Source of the DNA: Clostridia bacterium
Lineage (GTDB): Bacteria; Bacillota; Clostridia; Lachnospirales; Lachnospiraceae
Assembly (NCBI GenBank): GCA_021201905.1
Contig: JAJQEA010000058.1
Span: 1-47,954, forward strand
DNA: 47,954 nucleotides
Direction of reading: 5' to 3'
Shown here: one piece after another, positions 10,699 through 19,868 of the stretch
Position numbering within the stretch: position 1 is the first letter of the stretch
Layout of the letters: each line of letters begins with the position of its first letter
Notes under the pieces: model-generated
What the model saw: only the letters and a program-made list of their open reading frames with translations
The model's database searches: none
Told to the model about the DNA's origin: nothing
Position numbers and translations under genes: made by a program

Positions 10699-10702
10699 AC
10701 CA

Positions 10703-11131
10703 ATGAAGAGTTTTATGGCTAGTCCAGCGACAATTGAAAGAAAATGGTATGTAGTTGATGCTACAGGATATACATTAGGACGTCTGCCTTCAGAGATAGC
10801 AAAGGTGTTAAGAGGTAAGAACAAGCCGATTTTCACACCTCATATGGATTGCGGCGATTATGTAATCGTTGTGAACGCTGAGAAGATTAAAGTAACCGGC
10901 AAGAAGTTAGATCAGAAGATTTATTACAATCACTCTGATTACGTAGGCGGTATGAGAGAGACAACCCTGCGTGAATTGATGGCTAAGAAGCCTGAGAAGG
11001 TTATCGAGTTAGCAGTTAAGGGTATGCTTCCAAAGGGACCTCTGGGAAGAAGCATGTTTGGCAAGCTTCATGTATATGCAGGCCCAGACCATGAGCAGGC
11101 AGCACAGAAACCAGAAGTTTTAACATTTTAA
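10703..11131 (+). CDS. rplM: 50S ribosomal protein L13
   Basis: [30 protein letters not shown]...[13 protein letters not shown]. Confidence 0.97.
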   Translation: MKSFMASPATIERKWYVVDATGYTLGRLPSEIAKVLRGKNKPIFTPHMDCGDYVIVVNAEKIKVTGKKLDQKIYYNHSDYVGGMRETTLRELMAKKPEKVIELAVKGMLPKGPLGRSMFGKLHVYAGPDHEQAAQKPEVLTF

Positions 11132-11155
11132 TGAGGATTGGAGGAAGAAAGTATC

Positions 11156-11548
11156 ATGGCTAACGCAAAATTTTACGGAACAGGCAGAAGAAAAAAATCC
11201 ATCGCCAGAGTATATTTAGTACCAGGTATCGGCAACATCACCATCAACAAGAGAGATATCAATGAGTATCTTGGTCTTGAGACTTTGAAGGTTATTGTTC
11301 GCCAGCCATTAGTAGCTACTGAGACTACTGATAAATTCGATGTAATGGTTAACGTTCGCGGCGGTGGCACAACAGGACAGGCCGGTGCAATCCGTCACGG
11401 CATCTCCAGAGCTCTCCTTCAGGTAGACGCTGATTACAGACCAGCCCTGAAGAAAGCTGGTTTCTTAACAAGAGACCCAAGAATGAAAGAGAGAAAGAAG
11501 TACGGCTTAAAGGCAGCCCGTCGTGCTCCTCAGTTCTCCAAGAGATAA
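11156..11548 (+). CDS. rpsI: 30S ribosomal protein S9
   Basis: [19 protein letters not shown]...[18 protein letters not shown]. Confidence 0.97.
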   Translation: MANAKFYGTGRRKKSIARVYLVPGIGNITINKRDINEYLGLETLKVIVRQPLVATETTDKFDVMVNVRGGGTTGQAGAIRHGISRALLQVDADYRPALKKAGFLTRDPRMKERKKYGLKAARRAPQFSKR

Positions 11549-11573
11549 TCAATTGCATATTTATTATGTATGG

Positions 11574-11607
11574 ACACCCACAAACATCAAGTTTGTGGGT
11601 GTTTTTA
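11574..11607 (+). terminator. Rho-independent terminator after rpsI
   Basis: ACACCCACAAAC-ATCAA-GTTTGTGGGTGTTTTT, 12-bp perfect stem. Confidence 0.95.
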
Positions 11608-11651
11608 AATCGACAGCCTCTTTTTGGCTCTTTGTTTTTTTGATATCATCA

Positions 11652-11693
11652 GAACAGGGATGGCTGAACCTTACGGCTCAGGCATCCCTGTTC
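11652..11693. repeat. Long inverted repeat/hairpin between convergent genes
   Basis: GAACAGGGATG (11652-11662) / CATCCCTGTTC (11683-11693) with internal CTGA/TCAG pairing. Confidence 0.7.
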
Positions 11694-11719
11694 TTGTGCG
11701 TGATATGCAAATTTACGAA

Positions 11720-12175
11720 TTACCGTACCCCGAATTTGGTACCACGTCTGAGTGTTCCGTTGCTGTTCCACTCTGTATATACATATGGACCGCCGTCGGT
11801 GGTTCCGTTTTCGGTGAAGGTGTGGTTCTGGCCATTGTAGGTGCGTTCTCCGGTCTTTAACTTACAGCTGTTGTTGTCGAAGTAGTAGACATTGCCGTTA
11901 ATCTTCATGATTCCGCCCTGGAGCTCGCCTGTATCGGCGGCGTAATACCAGGTGCCGTCCCTCTGAATCCATCCGGTACGCATGATTTGGTCCTCACCAA
12001 AGAAGAACCAGTGGTTTTTGTAGTTCACCCAGTTATTGGTACAGTAATCCCCGGAGCCCCACTGATACTTTGTACCCTGAGACGTGTGAATGAATCCTGC
12101 AGCAAATGATGTCATGGCACTTCCCGCGGCCAGGGCCATGGAGAGAGCTGCGACTGCTAAATATTTCTTTTTCAT
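11720..12175 (-). CDS. Small secreted protein with wall-binding-type aromatic repeats
   Basis: Signal peptide MKKKYLAVAALSMALAAGSAMTSFAAG; NHWFFFGEDQIMRTGWIQRDGTWYYAADTGELQGG. Confidence 0.8.
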   Translation of the reverse strand: MKKKYLAVAALSMALAAGSAMTSFAAGFIHTSQGTKYQWGSGDYCTNNWVNYKNHWFFFGEDQIMRTGWIQRDGTWYYAADTGELQGGIMKINGNVYYFDNNSCKLKTGERTYNGQNHTFTENGTTDGGPYVYTEWNSNGTLRRGTKFGVR

Positions 12176-12327
12176 AAGAAGCATGCCTCCTTGCGATTTA
12201 TATTAGTGTATTGCTTTTCTGAGTAGATTCTACACCATGGAGCGGCTCCAAGGTCAATACAGTTAATATATTCGTAAGGATACGGAAAAGTTTCGGAAAG
12301 GTTCGGGACCCATAGCAGACTTCCGGC

Positions 12328-13059
12328 CTAAATCCAACCCCCATCCAGTCCGATAACCTGTCCGGTAAGGTAAGATTCCTTGTAACCAAGATGGTAAACC
12401 AGATCAGCCACCTCCTCGGCCCGGCCCAGGCGGCCGGATGGAATTTCGTCCACCAGGGCGATAAGGTCGTCCTCGTCCATCCACTGGTTCATCTCCGTGT
12501 CAATGGCTCCGCAGGCAATGGCGTTGACCTGGATGTTGCTGGGGGCAAGCTCCTTTGCCAGGGCCTTTGTCAGGGCGTTGATACCGCCCTTGGTGGCTGA
12601 GTAGGCTGTCTCGCAGGACGCGCCCACAACGCCCCAAACAGATGATATATTGACGATTTTCCCCTGCTTCTGGGAAACCATATAGGGGACTGCCAGCTTA
12701 CAGCAATTGAAAACAGATGTCAGGTTGGTGCGCAGCATGCGCTCCCAGTCCTCCGTGGACATGTCCTGCAAAAGCCCGATGTAGGAGATGCCGGCATTGT
12801 TTACAAGGACGTCCACACCTCCAAACATCTTCTTGATCTTAAGGAACAGATCCTCACAGCATGCCATGTCCCCCATATCTCCTTTATATGCCAGGCAGGG
12901 GACCTGGAAGGATTCGATTTCCTTCTGGGTCTGTATCAGCTGTTCCTCCCTGTGAACGCAGCTGACAGCTACATTATAGCCCTTCTTTGCAAATTTAACT
13001 GCCACGGCCTTGCCGATGCCTCTGGAGGCTCCGGTGACCAGTACGGTTTTACGCGGCAT
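12328..13059 (-). CDS. SDR-family oxidoreductase (FabG-like; possibly EF-P 5-aminopentanone reductase/YmfI type)
   Basis: TGASRGIGKAVA, NNAGIS, YSATKGGINALTKALAKELA, GQVIGLDGGWI. Confidence 0.85.
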   Translation of the reverse strand: MPRKTVLVTGASRGIGKAVAVKFAKKGYNVAVSCVHREEQLIQTQKEIESFQVPCLAYKGDMGDMACCEDLFLKIKKMFGGVDVLVNNAGISYIGLLQDMSTEDWERMLRTNLTSVFNCCKLAVPYMVSQKQGKIVNISSVWGVVGASCETAYSATKGGINALTKALAKELAPSNIQVNAIACGAIDTEMNQWMDEDDLIALVDEIPSGRLGRAEEVADLVYHLGYKESYLTGQVIGLDGGWI

Positions 13060-13227
13060 AAGATACACATCCTTTCTGTTATGGGTTATAACATATTTTA
13101 CCATACCAATGATAGAATTGTAAGAAATTGAATTGTAATAAATAAATTATATGTGATATAATAATTACAAATTGTTTAAAATAGTAAGAACATTGGCTTA
13201 GATTGAATATAAGGAAAAGGTGAAACT

Positions 13228-14151
13228 ATGTCTCATATTTATGACTTAATTATTATCGGCTCCGGACCGGCAGGTCTTGCAGCCGCTGTTTACGCCCAGA
13301 GGGCAAAGCTGGATACCCTTGTGGTTGAGAAGGCCATGGTCAGCGGAGGCCAGGTCCTGACCACATATGAGGTGGATAACTATCCCGGACTTCCCGGCAT
13401 CGGCGGATACGATCTGGGCCTTAAGTTCAGGGAACACGCGGACCGTCTGGGAGCCAGGTTTGTGGAGGACGAGGTTTTGAAAATCCAGGATGGAGGCAGG
13501 GGAGCTGTCAAGAGCGTGGTGTGTCAGGAAAACACCTATGAGGCAAGGGCCCTTATACTTGCCACGGGAGCTGTCCACAGGAAGCTGAGTGTTCCGGGTG
13601 AGGAAGAACTGGCAGGAGCCGGGGTGTCCTACTGTGCCACCTGCGACGGGGCGTTTTTCCGCAATAAGGTAACGGCTGTCATCGGGGGCGGTGATGTGGC
13701 TGTGGAGGATGCCATTTTCCTGGCGCGTATGTGCAGCAAGGTATATCTGATTCACAGGAGAAATGAGCTGCGGGCAGCCAAGAGCCTCCAGGAGAATCTG
13801 CTGTCCCTGGACAATGTGGAGGTAATCTGGGATACGGTGGCTGACAGTATCAATGGGGAGGGAATGGTAAAGAGCCTTTCCCTCACCAATGTAAAGGACG
13901 GACAGAAAAGGGAACTGGAAGTGCAGGGCGTGTTTATTGCAGTGGGCATATCACCGGAGAGCAGGGCCTTTGAGGGACTGGTGGATATGGACCACGGCTA
14001 TATCAGGGCCGGGGAGGACACCGTGACATCGGCGCCTGGTATATTTGCGGCAGGCGATGTGAGGACCAAGCCCCTCCGCCAGATTATCACGGCTGCCGCG
14101 GACGGGGCAAATGCGATAACCAGTGTGGAGCGGTATCTGGTAGAGAATTAG
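13228..14151 (+). CDS. trxB: Thioredoxin reductase-family FAD/NAD(P) oxidoreductase
   Basis: IIGSGPAGLAAAVYAQRA, redox motif CATCDGAFF, GIFAAGDVRTKPLRQIITAAADGA. Confidence 0.92.
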   Translation: MSHIYDLIIIGSGPAGLAAAVYAQRAKLDTLVVEKAMVSGGQVLTTYEVDNYPGLPGIGGYDLGLKFREHADRLGARFVEDEVLKIQDGGRGAVKSVVCQENTYEARALILATGAVHRKLSVPGEEELAGAGVSYCATCDGAFFRNKVTAVIGGGDVAVEDAIFLARMCSKVYLIHRRNELRAAKSLQENLLSLDNVEVIWDTVADSINGEGMVKSLSLTNVKDGQKRELEVQGVFIAVGISPESRAFEGLVDMDHGYIRAGEDTVTSAPGIFAAGDVRTKPLRQIITAAADGANAITSVERYLVEN

Positions 14152-14167
14152 GGGAGGCAGGCTACAG

Positions 14168-15682
14168 ATGAATAACTGGAAGAAAGTAATCGTGCTCAGC
14201 GGTTTGTGCAGCTGCGCGCTTTCGGTGAACGCCTTTGCGTCCACAAACCTGGAGACGGGATCTTCTCTGGCTGGTATATCCGTTGCGCTGAATAATTATT
14301 ATGCAGGTAACACAGAGCCGGAAAAGCAGCTGGCTTCATCCTATTCTAACATACAGAACAAGTCTGCCCAGTCAAATACAGCCGCAGCCTCCGCCAAGAG
14401 CGGTTTAGGCAGCGGCCAGGACAGCGACAATAAGGGCAGCGATAATAAAGGCGGCAGCCAGTCCGGCATCGCCTCAGGGGACGCCGGAAAGGCAAAGGCG
14501 GCCCAGGAGACCGCGTCCAAGCCAAAGTCCTCAGCGTATGATAACATTGCAGTGTCAAAGATAAACGGCACGGTGAACATCCGCACAGAGGCCAACACCA
14601 GCAGCGGTGTGACCGGCAAGATTAACAATGATTGCACGGCCACCATCCTGGATACGGTGGACGGAGAGGGCGGAAAATGGTACAAGATTCAGTCCGGTTC
14701 CGTTACCGGATACATAAAAGCAGATTATTTTGTGACAGGACAGCAGGCAGAATCCAGGGCCAAGCAGGTGGGAACCACCTATGGCACCATAGTGGGCACC
14801 CCCAGCCTGCGTCTGAGACAGAGCCCCGACATGGAAGGAAAGACGCTGACTCTGCTGTCAGAGGGCGCCCGCTATGTGGTTACGGGCGAGGAAGGTGATT
14901 TCCTGAAGGTCCAGGTGGATTCGGATTTGGAAGGTTATGTGTTTAAGGAATATATGAAGACCAGTGTGGAGTTCAACAAAGCTGTGTCGGTGGAAGAGGA
15001 GAAGGCTAAGGCGGCAGAGGAGGCCAAGCGCAAGGAAGAGGCGGACAAGGCCCTGAAGGCTCTGGAGGATGCGAAGAAGGCGGATGCGGCCAAGAAGACC
15101 ACGGCGGCCACCACAAAGGCCGAGAAAACCACGGAAGCTCCTGCCACGACGGCTCCCAAGAAGGAAGAGACAAAGGGAACAGACGCCGTCACCACCATTG
15201 CCGCCAATCCTGAGAACGGCAAGGACAGTACGGTGGCAGCGCCCACAACGGCAAAGGCGCCTGAGACGGTGGACAGCAAGGGTCCGGGCTCTCCTGGCGG
15301 AACCTCCACAGAGGTGGCTTCCGCAACCCGTAACGCGGTGGTGGCATACGCAAAGCAGTTCCTGGGCAACCCCTATGTGTACGGCGGGACAAGCCTGACA
15401 AGCGGAGCCGACTGTTCCGGATTTACCCAGAGCGTATTTGCCCATTTTGGCATCAGTACGGGAAGAAGCTCCAGGGACCAGGCTGCCAGAGGAAAGGCCA
15501 TATCAGTCAGCGATGCCAAGCCGGGAGATCTGCTGTTCTATGCCAGCGGCGATTACATCAACCATGTGGCTATCTACATAGGCGGCGGACAGGTTATCCA
15601 CGCCAGCAATCCCACCACGGGTATCTGCATTATGCCGGCAAATTACAGGACGCCCTGTAAGGCAGTGACATTTTTGGATTAA
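14168..15682 (+). CDS. Secreted NlpC/P60 (C40) peptidoglycan endopeptidase with two SH3-type domains and an Ala/Lys/Thr-rich linker
   Basis: VNIRTEANTSSGVTGKI and LRLRQSPDMEGKTLTLL SH3 motifs; YVYGGTSLTSGADCSGFTQSVF...GDLLFYASGDYINHVAIYIG catalytic domain. Confidence 0.92.
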   Translation: MNNWKKVIVLSGLCSCALSVNAFASTNLETGSSLAGISVALNNYYAGNTEPEKQLASSYSNIQNKSAQSNTAAASAKSGLGSGQDSDNKGSDNKGGSQSGIASGDAGKAKAAQETASKPKSSAYDNIAVSKINGTVNIRTEANTSSGVTGKINNDCTATILDTVDGEGGKWYKIQSGSVTGYIKADYFVTGQQAESRAKQVGTTYGTIVGTPSLRLRQSPDMEGKTLTLLSEGARYVVTGEEGDFLKVQVDSDLEGYVFKEYMKTSVEFNKAVSVEEEKAKAAEEAKRKEEADKALKALEDAKKADAAKKTTAATTKAEKTTEAPATTAPKKEETKGTDAVTTIAANPENGKDSTVAAPTTAKAPETVDSKGPGSPGGTSTEVASATRNAVVAYAKQFLGNPYVYGGTSLTSGADCSGFTQSVFAHFGISTGRSSRDQAARGKAISVSDAKPGDLLFYASGDYINHVAIYIGGGQVIHASNPTTGICIMPANYRTPCKAVTFLD

Positions 15683-15718
15683 AAGATGACGGACAGGATA
15701 TGACAGACATAGGATTAT

Positions 15719-15775
15719 AAAACAGGCTTTCGCGGATTCGTAGTAATTACGAACCCGCAAAAGCCTGTTTCGTTG
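15719..15775. terminator. Hairpin terminator between convergent genes
   Basis: AAACAGGCTTT...GCGG...TTCGTAGTAATTACGAA...CCGCAAAAGCCTGTTT. Confidence 0.8.
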
Positions 15776-15822
15776 TGATTCTGTTGCCGCAGCTTTGCCC
15801 CTATACCTCCATGTATCGGATG

Positions 15823-17226
15823 CTATCCATTTTTTGTGTACTCCTGAATGGAGTCCGATGACAGAATCAGGTGGCGGCTGGCCAGAGCATACACCTTTTC
15901 AAAATCACATGTAATGATGCATACGGTATTTCCGTTGTTGGCAATGCGCTGAAGCGCATTTTTCAATACATAGACGGTCTCATAGTCAATATATTTTTCG
16001 GGGTTGACACAAAAAATAATCTTTTTGCGGAGAAATTCATAGCAGTAAAGATACATGGCCAGTTTTTCCTTCTTGGGCAGATGGCGGCAGGAGGCCCTGG
16101 CTGTGAAGCCCTCGTCTTGATACTCTGCCAGAAAAGCCTGCTCCATATACTGCATCCGCGTCTGCTTTAATATGCCCAGGGGCCCGGCTGCCTTTTTGTA
16201 ATTGCTGATACAGATATTATCCCTGGTGGGCAGCGGCTCAAAGATACAGTCGTCCAGCTCAAAACCCGCGTTAATAAGGGAAGGACAGCCCTCATGCCGG
16301 ATGTTCTTGCCATATATGGATATGGAACCGGAGGTTGGCTTCTGGGGATGGAATATGGAGTCCAGAAGCTGTGAGGATGCGTTCCGGAATAAATCAAAAA
16401 TAGTCACGATTTCTCCTTCATGCAGATGAAAAGAGATATTATACAAGGAGCCGTGGCAGAGTCCGTCTACCCGCAGGGATATCTCGCCGGAGGCCTGGGA
16501 GGGAATTTCACGGTAGATAATGGGTCGGCTGTACAGCGTGGAAATATCCACTGTATTTCTCTTCTCATTGTAAATCCATTTGATGGTCCGGTGGTCAGCC
16601 ATGAAGTATATGCGGTGGGAAAAGAGCTGGAGCTGGTTGATGTCACAGGAGGTTATGAGAAAGGAAATGACTTTAGTTTTCAGATACTGGAACATACCGG
16701 AAAACTGAGGCGTCTGGAAAAAGGAAAGAGGCATATCATCCAGGATAATCAGCTTTGCTCCGAGAATGTAAGCCTTCAGGATTTCCACCAGATATTGCTC
16801 AGTCTTTGTCAGGCTGCACACCTTTTCCTGAGGCGATATGGACAGCCCCAGTTCACGCATCCAGTTCAGGGTCTCATGCAGTATCAGCTTTCTGTGCACA
16901 AGACAGGTTCCGTATTTGTGCCTTCGTATTACAAAAATATTTTCCATGACAGAGAGCGAGGGAATCAGAGAGCTGTTCTTCTGTATCAACGCAGTGTTGG
17001 AGGAGAGCAGACGGTGGGACGCCGGATTTTCCTCATAATAGAACTTCCCTTTGCAGGGGGATACCTGCCCGGACAATATCAGTGAAAGAAGGGTCTTGCC
17101 GGAGTCATGCAGACCCATGAGTCCAAGGGATTCCCCCTTATATTGGTACATGTCCAGGTGGTTAATGAGAAAGGAATGGTCTTTTTGGTAGCACAGGTCC
17201 TGTATGCGGTACAGTTCTTCAGGCAT
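15823..17226 (-). CDS. Degenerate RbsA/MglA-like double ABC ATPase-domain protein (regulatory pseudo-ATPase candidate)
   Basis: NBD1 Walker A GLHDSGKT and RbsA-like IPSLSVMENIFV; signature replaced by LTKTEQY; Walker B LIILDDMP. NBD2 lacks Walker A (TIFDLFRNASSQ), signature (LPKKEKL) and Walker B (IIFCVNPEKY). SD AGGAGG lies upstream of ATG inside the end of the HK gene. Confidence 0.8.
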   Translation of the reverse strand: MPEELYRIQDLCYQKDHSFLINHLDMYQYKGESLGLMGLHDSGKTLLSLILSGQVSPCKGKFYYEENPASHRLLSSNTALIQKNSSLIPSLSVMENIFVIRRHKYGTCLVHRKLILHETLNWMRELGLSISPQEKVCSLTKTEQYLVEILKAYILGAKLIILDDMPLSFFQTPQFSGMFQYLKTKVISFLITSCDINQLQLFSHRIYFMADHRTIKWIYNEKRNTVDISTLYSRPIIYREIPSQASGEISLRVDGLCHGSLYNISFHLHEGEIVTIFDLFRNASSQLLDSIFHPQKPTSGSISIYGKNIRHEGCPSLINAGFELDDCIFEPLPTRDNICISNYKKAAGPLGILKQTRMQYMEQAFLAEYQDEGFTARASCRHLPKKEKLAMYLYCYEFLRKKIIFCVNPEKYIDYETVYVLKNALQRIANNGNTVCIITCDFEKVYALASRHLILSSDSIQEYTKNG

Positions 17227-18022
17227 GGGCATTTCCTCCTGACAGGGAAAAGTCATCGGACTGAATGGAAATATAGGGGATGTGGATTTCCACATCCGTT
17301 CCAAGGGAGGGGGTGCTGGACACGTGAAGTCCGTAGTTTTCCCCGAATACCAGCTTCAGCCTCCGGTTCACATTCCACAGCGCAATGCCGGTGCTCTTTT
17401 TGCCGGATGTGGGAGAGACATGATATTCCTGGTTTAAGGACTGGTTGAGCTTCTGCAGGGTGGAAGAGTCCATGCCCTTTCCGTTGTCGGATATGCGTAT
17501 GTTGATGTGCTTCTTCGTGGTCACGGCTTCTATGGTGATCACACCCTGGCCGGCTATGTCCGTAAATGCATGAACAATGCTGTTTTCCACTATGGGCTGC
17601 AGAGTCAGCTTTGGGAGCACCGCGTCCATGATGCTGTCCCAGGTATCAGGCAGGTTTACATTCACAAGAAACCGGTTCCTGAACCGGTATTGCTGAATCT
17701 TCATGTAATTGTTGATAACGTTGATTTCGTCATTCAAGGTTGCAAAATCACTTTTTGTACTGATGCTGTAGCGGAAGAAATTTGACAGGGAGTAAGTGAT
17801 GTCCGCTATTTCCGGCATTTCGTTTAATACGGCCTGGGCACGTATGCATTCCAGGGCATTGTACAGAAAATGGGGATTAATCTGGTTTTGGAGCGTCAGA
17901 AGTTCCGTCTGCTTTTTGAGAATTTCGTTCTCGTAGTATCTGGCTCTGTCAATCATGGCTGCCTGGGTATGCTCCTCCAGGAGCTTCTGTAATTTTTTTT
18001 TGTGAGTAATTTCATGTTTCAT
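17219..18022 (-). CDS. Soluble YesM/LytS-type sensor histidine kinase (no TM segment)
   Basis: QINPHFLYNALECIRAQA H-box; LQPIVENSIVHAF N-box; DNGKGMD and GIALWNVNRRL G-boxes; N-terminus hydrophilic/coiled-coil-like. Confidence 0.9.
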   Translation of the reverse strand: MKHEITHKKKLQKLLEEHTQAAMIDRARYYENEILKKQTELLTLQNQINPHFLYNALECIRAQAVLNEMPEIADITYSLSNFFRYSISTKSDFATLNDEINVINNYMKIQQYRFRNRFLVNVNLPDTWDSIMDAVLPKLTLQPIVENSIVHAFTDIAGQGVITIEAVTTKKHINIRISDNGKGMDSSTLQKLNQSLNQEYHVSPTSGKKSTGIALWNVNRRLKLVFGENYGLHVSSTPSLGTDVEIHIPYISIQSDDFSLSGGNAHA

Positions 18023-18040
18023 CCCGCCCTTTTCTTCTTG

Positions 18041-19633
18041 TCAACTGTATATCTTGCGGTAATCCTTTGGGGTGATGCCCACGTATTTTTTTAAAGAGCT
18101 TGCTGAAGTAACGAGCGTCCTGAAAGCCCACGAAATATGCAATCTCATTGACAGACAGGTTGGATTCCTTGAGCTTGGTTTTGGCATGCTCTATCCGGTA
18201 GGAATTCAGGTAGTCCACGAAGTTTTTACCTGTTTCCTTCTTGAAAATGTTGGAGAGATAGGCTGGGCTCAAGGACACCAGAAGAGCCGCGTCCTCCAGG
18301 TGGATGGAATCCGTATAGTGTTCCTTTATGTATCTGAGAACAGTGCGCACCGGGCGGGCGTTTTGGGCCTGTATAGCCTTGTGTATATTCTCAAATATAT
18401 AGGATACCGGTTCCGCCACAGCGGCCTTCAGGGACTCCAGAGATAATGCGTTGTCGATTGCATAATGAATCTGGGTGGACAGATAGTCCGGTGACAGCTC
18501 CCCCTGATCCAGGGAAATATCCATGTGCATCAGCATCTGGCAGATGTCCTGCATCATGGAAATGACATCAAACAACGGAAAGAGATGCCTGGGTTTGAAA
18601 AACAGCTGGTTCAGGGTGGCCATAAAATCTGCAAAATGGACGGATTCCACGGCTTTTCTGAATTGATGCAGGTATGCCTCTTTTTCTTCCAGGGACAGGT
18701 GGGGAACAGGCGCAGTCTTTTCATAAAACAGAATCTGGCCGCATCCGGCCAAAATGCGGTAATACAATGCGTCTGTGGCATCCTTGTAGGAACGGCTGAA
18801 GGAGGAAACCTCCGGGTAAGCCGTGCCTACCCCTATGGTGATTTTTAATCCCGCGAACATGTCCAGAAGGTTATAAGCCTTCTGGTAGAATTCCGTCAGG
18901 CAGGCCTGAAACCGGCTGTCAGCCATTACAGGGTAATTTACGCCAAAGCAGATGGTGCTGTCCTCCACACAGGAGAGCGTCTGGTAACAGAGGTCCGCCA
19001 GATCCTCATGGAACATGGAAATCAGCTTTTTATTCAGGGAGCCCATGTGGTCAGGGTTGTCTGCTCCCTGATTGGCAAAATCCAGTTTGATGCAGAGGAT
19101 GCGGAAAAGTCCGGGCTTGAAATCAATGCCATACTCCTCTGTCACATGGTCCAGCGTAACGGAGGAATCCTGTATTTCCCATATGATTCGTTTCAAAAAG
19201 AAAGATTTACCAGGATGCTCGGTATGGACAGCAGAGAGGTCCTCGCTGCCAGGGGCGGGCTGCTGCCGCAATTCCTCCAGGATTTTTTTAGAGCCTGGTT
19301 CAGTTCCGTTTCACTGATGGGCTTCAGGATATAATCGTCCACAGCGTATTTCAGTGCGTTGTGGGCGTATTCAAATTGTTTATAGCCGCTTACGATGATA
19401 AAACGGCAGGGGATGTTAAGATACCTGGTCTGGCGGATCAGTTCAATACCGTCCATAACAGGCATGCTTATGTCCGTAATTACAATAGCAGGTCTGTGCT
19501 CCTGAATTTTCTGGAGTAATTCCTGTCCGTTATGGGCAAAACCCGTAAACTCCAGGCCCAATTCATCCCAACATATCATTTTTTTGATAAGTTCGCATAT
19601 CAGGCATTCGTCATCGGCAATCAGTACCTTCAT
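18041..19633 (-). pseudogene. YesN-type response regulator (REC + AraC HTH), split by apparent homopolymer frameshifts at 19283-19289 and 18085-18091
   Basis: ORF 19193-19648: VLIADDE, ITDISMPVMDG, ILKPIS; ORF 18012-19271: AraC HTH (LSPAYLSNIFKKETGKNFVDYLNSYRIEHAKTKL). Correcting A7 to A8 restores ALKKILEELRQQP; A7 to A6 restores KLFKKYVGITPKDYRKIYS*. Confidence 0.85.
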
Positions 19634-19868
19634 TTTTTCAGTAAGCACAAGAATCCCTCTTTCTCTTTTTGATTGTCAATAATATAGCACAATGAAAATG
19701 GGGTGTCAAATAAATGGAGGGTTAAAAGTGCACAAAAATAGGCGGATGGAACGTGAAAAATAGAAATAATACACATATTCTAAAAATCGGTGCATTGTGG
19801 AAAAGAGAAAAGAACATTATGATAAGTTTCGGCAGTTAACAACACAGAGGTATGAAAGGAGAAGGAGT

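Noticed and set aside
14858-15445. Minus-strand ORFs over the NlpC/P60 linker (Arg/Gly/Cys-rich)
   Set aside because: Composition artefact of the GC-rich Ala/Lys/Thr linker; the plus-strand gene is clear
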